A stretch of 64,000 bases of DNA, taken from positions 806,001-870,000 of the forward strand of contig BQMF02000047.1 in NCBI GenBank assembly GCA_027922465.2. The letters run 5' to 3'. Made by a program: the position numbers and the translations under genes. Shown piece after piece: positions 11,625 to 22,300 of this stretch. The notes below the pieces were generated by a model, which did not search any database, was not told where the DNA came from, and worked only from the letters and a program-made list of their open reading frames with translations. Origin of the DNA: Turritopsis dohrnii. Taxonomy: Eukaryota; Cnidaria; Hydrozoa; Anthoathecata; Oceaniidae. Every line of letters starts with the position of its first letter. The first letter of the stretch is position 1.

Positions 11625-12075
11625 AGCTGCAAGAGGGTTTTGGGTCAAAGGTCAAAGAGCTTTCTTTGACGTTAGAGTCTTTAACCCTGTTGCCAGAACT
11701 TATCGTTTTCTAGCCCTTCCTAAAGTTCATGCTAAGCACGAAGCCGAGAAAAAGAAAGCTTACAATGAAAGAATTGGTGTAGTTGATAACGGCTCCTTCA
11801 CGCCCTTGTTTTTTCGTCGTTTGGAGGCATGGGTAGAGAGTGTGATATCTTCTACTCCAAACTTTCTAGCAAGCTTTCTGAAAAGCGTCAAATTACCAAA
11901 GCTGAGGCCAGCACCTTTGTTCGTACGAAGCTTAGCTTCGCGCTGGCCAAAGCAACCAACTTATGCATAAGAGGCTCCCGAAGCTGGAAAGAGAGACGGA
12001 TTTTTAACGATATAGATGAAGTTGATATCTCTATTGCTGTCGAAGAATCAAGTTGCTCGCCTGAAGAGCACTAGA
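11625..12075 (+). pseudogene. retroelement polyprotein C-terminal fragment, frameshifted
   Basis: The + strand reads RGFWVKGQRAFFDVRVFNP (from 11628), then YNERIGVVDNGSFTPL. After a one-base frame change near 11805 it continues GGMGRECDIFYSKLSSKL and then TKLSFALAKATNLCIRGSRS, ending at a stop at 12072-12074. The pattern (GSFTPLvFs..GGMG.e, rtkLsFal.ra...lRGsRs) is a recurrent tail of retroelement polyproteins in cnidarian genomes as I recall them. The enzymatic role of this tail is not certain. Frameshift and missing upstream domains make it a pseudogene. Confidence 0.55.
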
Positions 12076-12396
12076 TAGTGACTTTGAACTTAATTAGCTA
12101 TTTAATAACTATTTTTAATTTCTTGTAATGTATTTATCGGGATCCGTTGTGAGATATATAATAAAATTTTCTCGATATTTTATGTTTTTGCCGAATAACC
12201 GACCAGTTTCAGTTTTGGACCTGGGCGCTTAATCGGAACAACCTGGGCGCTTATTACAGATTTTTCCTCTAAACCTGGGCGCTTAATCGCGGACGTTCAA
12301 GGAATCGGGCTACAAAGCATGTGGCTGACATTTCATGTTTCATTTTAGCCGGAATGTTTTGGTAAGAATTTTGTTTTGGTAAGAATTGCATGATTA
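12076..12396. other. UNG upstream region
   Basis: No gene. Three copies of GGGCGCTTA(A)T lie at about 12224-12290, related to 11347-11375. The UNG promoter presumably lies between 12300 and 12396, but no core element is recognisable. Confidence 0.35.
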
Positions 12397-15176
12397 ATGC
12401 TTACGATTTTAAATAGAGATATCCGATTTTTAAGACTGTTTGGCTGTAAAAGTTGTATAATGCCTCCGAAGAAAATAACAAAATCACATAATCAGCCATC
12501 TATTGTTACGTTCTTTAAATCTGAAAAACGCAATAACAATGATATTGATAATGTTGAAACTGAAAAAACAGCAAAGAAACCAAAGGTTGGAGGTACTGGT
12601 GACATGTCGAGAAACTCATCCTTATCCCCTGAGCAAAAAGTGCGCATGGAAGATAACAAAGCAAGAGCACTTCAGAAACTTCAAAATAAAACTTTAGCCA
12701 CTGCAGTTGATGGAGACTTAGGTATTACATGGAAAAAGGCCCTGGAGTCGGAATTTTCAAAGCCATATTTCCAAACGGTAATAATTTCTATAATTCTAAA
12801 AACCCTTCTATGCACTTATTGCAGTTAACCTGCAATTTTAATTCTTGTTGATAATCAGTACTGGAAATTTCTCAATATGTGACGGTTTGAGGGAAAATCA
12901 TAACAAGTGATATTACTGATAAATAAATCAGTAATTTATCAGAAATTTATCAGTAATGATCAGTAATACTGATAAATAATCAGTAATTCGTTCGATTTAT
13001 CAGAAATTCGTTCGATGAATCAGATTATTATTATAATCAGATTATCAGAGAATTCTGATTATTTATCAGTATTTACCGATTATTTTATCAGTAATTACTG
13101 ATTCATCGAACGAATTACTGATAAATCGAACAAATTACTGATTAAATCTATTGTTTTCTAATCAGTAATTTACTGATAAATTTATCAGAAATTATTACTT
13201 GTTATGATTTTCCCTCAAACCGTCACATATGGTGACAATCCCCCATAGGGAGATTTCTAAAAGTCAGGGAAGATTGGTAGCTAAATCAGTAGATAAAACC
13301 TCAATAGCTTAAATTCTAATTTCTGTAGGCCAGCAGTGACTTTCTGTGCCTTTGGTTATATACATTTCTGAGAAGGATCGTGCCTACTTGTTTTTAGATC
13401 TTTTGGACACTTGGGCTAAAATTTGTCAAAGAATAATAATGCAGTTTAGTAATTTATCGAAGGGGCAAGTATACCACTTAACTTCAACTTTTTGAATATC
13501 GGAGGAAGTTTTCTGACTGGGAGATTGTCACCATTATTAAGAACACTTTTCGTGTTGACACCAGCAGGTATGTTTAAGATTAAGAAAGCCATATGTTGGT
13601 CATGTAGAAAGAGCATACTTGCAAATCATAAAGCAAAAGTTTCCATATAACCTTTATCTCTGTTTCTCTTTCTTTTTGAATCAGCTGAAGGAATTCTTAG
13701 TTTCAGAAAGAAAGAGAAAGACAATTTATCCACCAGGTAATGAGTGTTTTGTTTGTAGTATCAGTTCTAAATTGGTTTTCAAACTTTGTATTTTGTTTTT
13801 TTGTATATACTAATAGAAAAGGATGTGTTCAGTTGGACTAGATTCTGTGCAATTGAAGACACAAAAGTTGTTATTATTGGACAGGACCCATACCATGGTC
13901 CTGGTCAAGCTCATGGTAAATATGCTTAACTTATCATCTTTTCTTCACTATTAACATTAGCTGTAAGAAAAGAAGCTTTGGATTATATACACGTACATAG
14001 TCTTCTTCACAAATTTTGGGATATGCTTATATTATCCATATTTGAGTAATTTTAGGATTATGCTTCAGTGTGCCCGTAGGAGTAGCACCGCCACCAAGGT
14101 TTGTGTGAATTTGGCTTGAATTTCACACCACTGTGAAGATCATTTCTTTTGCATTTCATTTGTTTTGTCTTTGTAGTTTGGTTAATATATACAAGGAATT
14201 AGAGAACGATGTTGATGGGTTTGTTAAGCCAGGTCATGGTTATTTAGTTGGTTGGGCAAGTCAAGGTAGAATTCATCTAATTTCAAAGATACATTCACTA
14301 GTATCTGGCTTTCATTTGGGAAAATAATACTAAAACACATAAGAGATGAGCAAAACCAAAAACAGCAAATATAGAAATTTTGACATTATAATTTTATGGA
14401 AGAATTTGGTTTACTTCTTGAAGAAAAGCGTCTGCTGGAAATGTTTGAACTCATAGGTTAAGTTTTGAGCTGCTTGAACGTCTGTCATGAGTATCTTTTG
14501 TGGAATGAACTGTTAAGTTTTATGAGGCTCAAAGGTTTTTAGAAACGGCCATTACACCATTCAAAGACAGATAAAGACAACCTTATGTGAACCATTAAAC
14601 GACTCTTTGTTTTGTTTTAGGAGTACTTCTATTAAATGCTTGTCTAACTGTTGTTGCAAATCAAGCAAATTCTCACAAAGACAAGGTAACGTTCCCATGT
14701 TAATTTGTTACAGCGATGCTTATATCGGAACGTTTGCGAACAATCAGTCATAATGTATTTACAAAGTATACGTTTTGAAAACAAAGGTTGGTAAGCTTTG
14801 ATAGTTTTTATACTTTTGATGGTCATTTTAGGGCTGGGAAAAGTTCACCGACGCCACCATAAAGTGGATAAACAATAACTTGAAAGACGTTGTTTTTTTG
14901 TTGTGGGGAAATTATGCACAGAAGAAAGCAAGTTTTGTTGACAAGGTAAGATTAATCTATCATTCCAATGATAAACTGTTTTAGAAATACCTTTGTATGT
15001 TAAAATGTCATCAAATATTTTAGAGGAGGCATCACGTTCTTACATGCACTCACCCGTCACCGCTATCGGCACGCCGTGGTTTTTTTGGTTGTAAGCACTT
15101 CTCGAAAGCAAACGAATATCTCAAATCTCGTGGTAGAAGTAAAATTGACTGGAGTAACCTGCCATCAGAGCTGTAA
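12397..15176 (+). CDS. UNG: uracil-DNA glycosylase (UNG family 1), 8 exons
   Basis: Removes uracil from DNA in base-excision repair. Exons: 12397-12777, 13685-13736, 13817-13915, 14056-14098, 14177-14265, 14621-14685, 14832-14945 and 15024-15176; all phases agree. From the ATG at 12460 the product is 310 residues, near the length of vertebrate nuclear UNG. Visible motifs: PCNA-binding box QPSIVTFF near the N terminus, catalytic water-activating loop GQDPYHG, the Pro-rich VAPPP loop, [11 protein letters not shown] uracil-pocket Asn strand, and the Leu-intercalation loop [13 protein letters not shown]. An upstream in-frame ATG at 12397 adds 21 residues ([16 protein letters not shown]...), basic and hydrophobic like a mitochondrial presequence. 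This could give two isoforms. The gene is apparently intact, with a MITE in intron 1. Confidence 0.97.
12878..13227. mobile_element. MITE in UNG intron 1, TA-flanked, palindromic interior
   Basis: Ends TGTGACGGTTTGAGGGAAAA (12878) and the reverse complement ending at 13227, each flanked by TA. The interior is almost entirely made of ATCAGTAATT/AATTACTGAT and TTCGTTCGA words in both orientations, so the whole 350 bp can fold on itself. It encodes nothing. A TA duplication suggests mobilisation by a Tc1/mariner-like or related transposase. Confidence 0.8.
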
Positions 15177-16065
15177 CTGACATCTAAAACTATCCTTCTT
15201 GTTACTTGTTGTTTTTGTTACCCGATCATAAGGGTTGTTTTGTGATGATGTTTTGTTGTAGGGAAGGAAAATATACCTTTCAGTTGGCAAAACGGACGGT
15301 GAACACTGTAAATACTGATGTTTCATTTGTAGATATGTTACATGTTTAGTAGGCTATTGTTTTTGTTTTTTTTTCAGTTCAGATAATGAAATAAGCAAAC
15401 TAAAGTTCCTATATGTTTTGTTCATGCTTTTACTTCAATCTTCAACTTGATTTGGTTGATTTGATCGTTACAGTTTGGTGATCATCCTTTTTTCGATAGT
15501 TGAAAATAATTTTCTCCAGCCTAGCAAGATATGACGTAATTATATTGTCACTCAGTACCATTTAGTCACCCACTTACGCTTCCTGTGAAAGCTACACCCT
15601 TGAACCAAAGGAAACACCACGACTTCGGATGCTTATTTCGAATGAGTTGATATTGTTAATTTGAAGTTCCGAATATGAAAAATGTAAAAACACATTAACA
15701 AAAATAACGTTCTTTTACGTTCGTATCTGAGTGGTTGTTTGGCTCGATTGTTCACCCACACTTTAAATATGCTGCACCACACGTTGGTTATGGTGGAACT
15801 GTGTGAAGTTCACACCAATAAAGGCTTACTATGCAAAATAGTTAAAAGTGGGCAACGAAAATCGTTCTTGGAGATTTCATTAGATTGTCATTATAAACAT
15901 CGTGTTTATATGATAGAAGCATTTAAATGGTGACTCTTCATCAAAACTTGCAACGATCAAGAAGAAGAGACGCCACAAAATTATGAACGGATTCAACTGT
16001 CGTATAACTGTTTAATAAGTTACAATTTAATAAGTTACCTGCAATGGTGGTAGATAGGAACATAC
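15177..16065. other. UNG 3' flank and spacer; no gene seen
   Basis: Possible polyadenylation signals occur near 15384. Short chance frames only. Confidence 0.4.
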
Positions 16066-16294
16066 TTAAAGGGGGGTTTACACGTAAAGATTCTTGAAAA
16101 ATTTTTCTTTTAAGCAGTTGTTTTAAGGCTTTAAATTTAAATTTTACATCAAAAAAATCAATGAGGTCATGAATAATTAATGAGTTGAGACGCTGAAACT
16201 TGACTTTTTGGTTTACAGTTTGAATTTGAAGCATTAAAACACATGCTTAAAATAAAATTTTTTCAAGAATCTTTACGTGTAAACCCACCTTTAA
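16066..16294. mobile_element. 221-bp MITE with TTAA target duplication (piggyBac-type)
   Basis: TTAA at 16066-16069 and 16291-16294 flank inverted ends AGGGGGGTTTACACGTAAAG (16070) and CTTTACGTGTAAACCCACCT (ending 16290). The arms continue with GATTCTTGAAAAA and its complement. Non-coding. Ends share only the initial AGG with the MITE at 3519-4015, so it is a different family using the same target. Confidence 0.85.
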
Positions 16295-17456
16295 CTGTTT
16301 TAATAACAAATTGGTATTATGTTCGATCTCAATAATGATCACTTCATCTCAGCAAAGATCAAGCAAGGTCAAAAGAAGACAAAGAAAAAATGTCTAACCT
16401 GAACTGCGATGGTGCCTTCTTGCAGGATTTTCAATAGTGATACAATAAATGTACCGTGGCCCATATATGACAGCTACAAATGGAGGAAAACATTTTCCGC
16501 CACTTATTATCATCTGACGGAGTTACAAAAGTGGCGGAAATCATTTTCCGCCAATTATAACTATAATATTTATGCAATAATCGAAAAGATTAAGGATAGT
16601 CTCTAACCTATTTGCTCAAAAAATAGCAAAAAACATTTTTTAGCGTTTCCTATGTAATTTTTATCATAGATTAAGTTTAGAAGCACTTTTTCCAAAAAAT
16701 GCGTTTTTGTGTTCTACTCATCATTTTTTTTAAATAAAATATCTTTCGTTCAAAACATGTGATCTTTTGCGAAGATTCAATTTATTCGTATTTTTCTTTC
16801 AATCATGCGTCATTCGCTAATTTCTATTCAGATATTATGATATTGGAGTTTATTACGGTAGCAGCGTAAGCGAACCTACCCTAACACCTAACACCCTTGG
16901 ACTCCTACTACTACTACTACTACTACTCCTCCGGCCGAAACGGCAGTTTTTAGCCTACGCTTAACAGTCGATCAGATTTCGTTCAGAAAATCATATGAAA
17001 TGTCACAAAGGAACGCAGTCTAAAAATATTCGAAGGTTATATCCAGCAAAAATTCTAGAATAAATTTTTCTAATATTTCATCGCTTAATAATACATGAAG
17101 AAAGAGATATTTTGGTAGTAAGGCTTTAAGTTAAAAGTAGTAAGTAGTTACTTTTACTAAAAATGCTTAACATTTGGATGTAAGGTACGATTTTATCGTC
17201 GGTAGTTCAACCTTAACGAACTTTTTAATTACATCTAAAGTTTGTCAGCTATCTAAACCGTCATTTTGCATTAAATATTTCAAAGATCACAGTTTTTGGG
17301 AAGGTTTCTTGAGTCCATGGAATCTTTGTTATTGTTTTTAATTTTTTTCGAAGCAGACGCGTTTTTTTACACATAAGTTCTTATAATTTTTTTCTTGAAA
17401 AAATTCGACTCATGTATGTACATTTCTTTGTCTTGAAAATTATTTGCTGGTGGCGT
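16295..17456. other. no gene seen; dispersed repeat with (CTA)n microsatellite
   Basis: 16850-16975 contains GGTAGCAGCGTAAGCGAACC, a run of about eight CTA units (16903-16926) and CCTCCGGCCGAAACGG. A related stretch in reverse orientation lies at 55150-55250, so this is a dispersed repeat. A direct repeat of GTGGCGGAAA..TTTTCCGCCA occurs near 16480-16555. No coding gene. Confidence 0.5.
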
Positions 17457-17590
17457 TTCTTAATAAGACCCCATTTACATTCGATAAGACCTCTTTACAC
17501 TAACTATTTTTTTATGGCAATTTTTGGTCGTGCTTTCGAAAGTATGCTGCTTGCTGCTACCGTTTTGCGCCATCTGGCTCTTGTTTTTTA
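17457..17590 (-). repeat. dispersed repeat, copy 1 (GAGCCAGATGGCGC family)
   Basis: On the minus strand it begins ACAAGAGCCAGATGGCGCAA and ends near TAAGAAACGCCACCAGCAA. The same start occurs at 31751 and 39413, and a similar end at 39590-39620. It has no obvious inverted ends or coding capacity. Confidence 0.6.
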
Positions 17591-18400
17591 TTAAAATTAA
17601 TGTGATAGATGGATAGAGAATTTATTTAGCTTTCAGAAAATGTATACTCTTATAGGGGGAAAAATGAAAGTATCTGAGATATTCCATAAAAACTGAACAT
17701 GTATTTAGAGGTTAGAGACTATCCTTAAATATATCGAGTGAAAAAACAAAACGTTTTCATGGCATATATTTCTTCCAACTTTAAATATTTTCCGATAAAA
17801 TTCTGGAATTACTCCCTTTGGTCCTTCTATTTTACGAATTTAAAAAATATATATTTAGCGATATGCTACGTCAATGTTACGAACAGCTGTTTATTATCAA
17901 GAAAGCGTTCAAACAAGGTAAAAAAATGATTGGCTCCCTCGTGGAGATTATCTCACAAGAAAACTGTTGACACACTTTTTTCTCGACCTTATGAGTTCAT
18001 TCATTTTTAAATTGCCAGCATTTTCTGATCTTTGTGTTTTATTTCATATTTATTTACATATTTCATATGTAAGAGAAATGAAATGTTGCTGCAGCAGTTT
18101 ATTCAAAAGTTCTATGAAACGTTTTAAAGTCATTAAACATATTTTGGTGATTATAAAATGAAGGGTTTTCTATTGAATTTTGTTTTTCAACTGTTTTCAA
18201 CTCGTTTATATACAGTCAACCCATGGTAGAACAACACAAAATGGGTTAAGGCGATTGAGTTATAAATTTGATGAAGTTCAGTATAAATATTTTTTTTTTC
18301 TAACTATCAGCACCTATTGTTGCGTTCATTTTTAAGATGGACAAAGAAGCATGTTGTGAAGCATCCGTATCAGACTTTGCAGCACTTGGTTTGACATAAA
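17591..18400. other. no gene seen
   Basis: Very AT-rich. The several short frames (17738-17929, 17967-18161) are of low complexity and show no family motif. Confidence 0.4.
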
Positions 18401-19100
18401 AGAGGAGATTTTATAAAGTTGAAGAGCTATTGTATGCTCAGTATGAATAAAGAAGAATCGAGCACTAAATTGGCCATTTTTGTAAATGTAACTACAGCTG
18501 AGCGTACATCAACTAAACTGAAAATACAAAATGAAGTGCCACGCCCAAACCGAAAGGCTATACATTTATACATGGATGCATTACAATGCACAGTGGAAAG
18601 TATGCATCTGTTAGAAAAAAGTTGTGGCGATGGATTGCACCCTTTAACATTTAACCTAATTCTACGTCCTTGCATAATAACACTGTGCAACTCTTTGTGA
18701 AAGTTTATTCAGGTGTTTTCAATGTATTCAAAGTATAGCAACCTGTTCTTATGACTCCAAGTGATAGTGTTAGTTTTAAAGGTTATTGGGTTACAAATCA
18801 AGAAGCAGAAGAAACTTCTTCCCCTATAAGACTAACGTCCAATAAGTACAGTGATATTGAAAATCTGTGTTGCAATGTCTAACTTTGAACACAAAATACA
18901 CATTTTGGAAGTTAATCGTGATGATGTTTTTGCAATTTATAATAAGAGGCTTCCTCCTAGCACTTCCCTAAAACTATCATTCAGTAATGAAAATGCTATA
19001 GGAGATGGAGTGAATCGTGATGTGTACTCTGAATTTTTTTGAGAAGTTATATGAAAGAATGGCTGGGAGTTTCTCTAAAATACCATTGTCCAATTTAAAG
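18401..19100 (+). pseudogene. decayed fragment resembling the entry to a HECT ubiquitin-ligase domain
   Basis: From 18850 the + strand reads VNRDDVFAIYNKRLPPSTS, then NENAIGDGVNRDVYSEFF. After one extra T in a run at 19033-19039 the frame shifts and continues EKLYERMAGSFSKIP. GDGV.RDvysEFFekl is reminiscent of the start of HECT-like domains in transposon-associated animal genes (G2E3-like). The frame at 18419-18700 just upstream has no recognised domain but may be part of the same remnant. Identification is tentative. Confidence 0.4.
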
Positions 19101-19344
19101 GAAGAAGAACTTATCACTGATTCAAAATAGTTGAATAAAAAGTAAATTTTAAATGGTTTTTCGGCATACTAAAATCTATTCAAAGAACGTTTGAATGTCA
19201 TATACAAACTCCTATGTCAGAATAGAAAAAGCTTTTCATTTTCTTATTTACAAAATGAAACAATTCAATTTATAACCAACTGTACCAGTTAAAACAAAAA
19301 TTTTTAATATTCATTTCGAGATTTTTCATTAATCATTTCGAGAA

Positions 19345-22300
19345 ATGATTAAGTTGTGTTTATACATTTTCTTAACCATAATCAAATCAAAAGATGTTTT
19401 TGCTTCTACTCGCATTACTGTTGTTGAAAATGTAAAAGTCACCTTACAGTATGGAAATTACAAACGACATGAGAAGGTCACAATTACTTTAGGAGAACTG
19501 GTTGGATATTCAGTTCAGACAAGAAGAGAATGTGGAAGCGCTTGTATTCAACATGTCGACTGCAATGGCTTTGTATTGACAAGAAATTATACTCGTCCTC
19601 CATTAAACTGTAAATTGTTCAAAGGAAACTTAAATACAAACCATTACTATGCGGTTGCAAGTGACGATGAAGATTTTTATGAAATCCAGGTTTCAAATTT
19701 TAATCATTTATTAAAAATAAAATAACCAATACCTTCATTTTAGGAAAGTAGTCGTCAAAAACCTTTCTCATATCTATATATTGGACTGTACTAACAGGCA
19801 TGGTCACAGTTTGAGTAATAATATGTTATTTTTATGTTGTAGAAATAGGGGCAAATTTGTTTTCTATTTTGGAATTCCACACAGGAACGGAATCGTGGTT
19901 CTTTTTTGTGTTTACAACTATTTACATCTTCGTGACTTTACAGCAGCTCTCTCAATAAAGGACTGGACTCAAAATTAACTTCTTAAAAATATATAGCTAA
20001 GCGCGCCCACGCGGCTGCGCGTTACGTCATAAGATATATAAAGAATAAAAACAAAGAATATAAAAGAAATAAACAAAAGTCTCTTATAACAAATCTCTTC
20101 TTTTTACACTCCCCCCAAAATTTGGATTATCCAAATTTTTCTCGTAATCGTCTTATTTCCTGTCCTTGTACTGCCGCTTGACGTTTCGATCTCATTATTA
20201 TGTTTTGCTCTAAGATCTCACTATCATCGCTTGCAGATTCGCTTCGCGCGCAACCTTCCTTAGATTCCGAAATGGGTTGAGTCTCGTGCTGAACAAGAGG
20301 GACCAATTTCTGTATAGGACGACTTGATATGGTTTGACGACCAGCATTAGACGTTGTTGCGATCCTTGCACCACGGCAGCGTCCGTCACGACCGATGACC
20401 AGTTCTATCACACGGCCCATTCGCCAACGATTGCGAGGTAGTGATTCTTCCTTTAGCAGCACGATATCGCCAACACATAATAATTCTTGAGTTGTTGACT
20501 TTGGATAACGATAAAGATTTACTTGTTTGAGATCACCGAGATAACACGAAGAAAAACGTTTCCAGAAATGTTCAATAAGAGTCGAAATATATTTAATGCG
20601 TTTGGACGGATGAAGTAGTTCGTTTTTACTATTTACACTGAGGGGATTCTGCGATAAAATGTTTCTTCCATAAATAAGATGAAATGGAGTTAACGGCGTG
20701 TCTAGATCATCCTCGTTCAAATACGTTAGAGGACGAGAGTTTATTGTCGCTTCGACTTCACATAAAAAAGTAGTTAGTTCTTCAAAGGAAAGTAACGATT
20801 TACCAAGAATTTTTCTGAGCGTAGATTTTACATTTCGGACTAAACGCTCGTAAAAACCACCCCACCAAGGAGCTGATGCCAAGATGAACTGCTGATGCAC
20901 GCCCTTCTTCAGGAAAAAATGTTTTACTTCTTTTGAACGAAATGTTTTTGCGTTGTCATGGACGACTAAGTTTGGATAGCCTCTTCTTGAGAAAAAACGA
21001 CTTACAGCACGGATAAACGACTCGTTACCCAAATCCGGCACTAATTTAAGATGCAGCGCTCTGCTAGTCGCGCAAGTCAAAATCAAGATATAGACCTTAG
21101 AGGATAAGGAGTCCTTGCAATTACATTTAACATAAAGCGGACCACAAAAATCTAATCCCGTAGTCTGGAAAGCAAAATCACATTCAATACGAAAACTTGG
21201 AATGTCTGGTGTCGGAGGGGGTAGAAATGTTCTGGCATTGAAACGTTTGCAAATAACGCATTTTCTCAAAATACTTTGAACTGTCTTACGACCTTTAATT
21301 ATCCAAAACTTTTCTCTTACACATGCCAAAGTTGTTTCTACACCGTGATGGAGCTTTCTTTCGTGTGCGTCACGTACTATTAATTTCGTTAGAAAACTAT
21401 CGCTACGTAGGAGAGCGGGATGCTTTTGTTCGAACTTCAGATGTGATTGAGAAAATCGTCCTTGAAGTCGAAGGATTCCATTTTCGTCATTGAAAAGTTT
21501 CAATGAATTCTTCAGTTTCGGAAAAATTCTGTCGGAACGAATGGCCAATTGTTCTTCTTTGATGAGTCGAATTAATGCTTCATTATATTCAGCAAAGCAT
21601 GTTTTCGTAAATGATAAGATCTTTGTTCTTTTTGACGTGATTTTTCGCATTGTTGATAAATCGATATACGTAACCTACTATTGTTATCAATTTGTTCAAA
21701 GAACCATAGCGTGCAATGTCGACCTCGGTAAATAAAGAGCCATTACCTTTGTTCTCTGAAATAGCTGCTAACGTAAGAGATTCAACAGCACTTCTTTTCT
21801 CCTCTCTTTTCACTTCATCTAACAAAGACTCATTGTTGCATTCAAAAAGGTTTACGTCAATAGAAGAACTTAATAGAAAATGAGGACCTTTTATCCAGCA
21901 ATCAGAAAAAGATTCAAAAGAACGCGTTGGGAAGTCAGCTGGGTTCTCCACACCCTTCACATGGAACCATCTTTCTCTATCAACAACTTTTCTAATTTTG
22001 ACGACTCGATTTTCCACCCAAGGCTTCCAACATTTCTCCTTTCCCTTAATCCAACATAATGCAATCTCAGAATCAGACCAACAAAAAACGTCACTTATGA
22101 CAACCCTCCCCGAAAAGGCTGATTGGCATTCGCTCAAAAGATCTGCTAACAAAAGACAACCTAACAACTCAAGTTTCGGAATAGATAAAGATTTCAAGGG
22201 AGCAACTTTGGTTTTGGCACAAACAAAATTCACAGAAACTCCACGAACCGTAACAATTCTTAAATAAACGACTGCACAATAAACTTCATTTGAGCTATCA

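Noticed and set aside
19744..19792. Alternative exon after PAN exon 1 (ESSRQKPF...)
   Set aside because: An acceptor is present but the frame stops after 16 codons. The phase-consistent route is to the EGF exon at 26356; it could at most be a minor truncated isoform.
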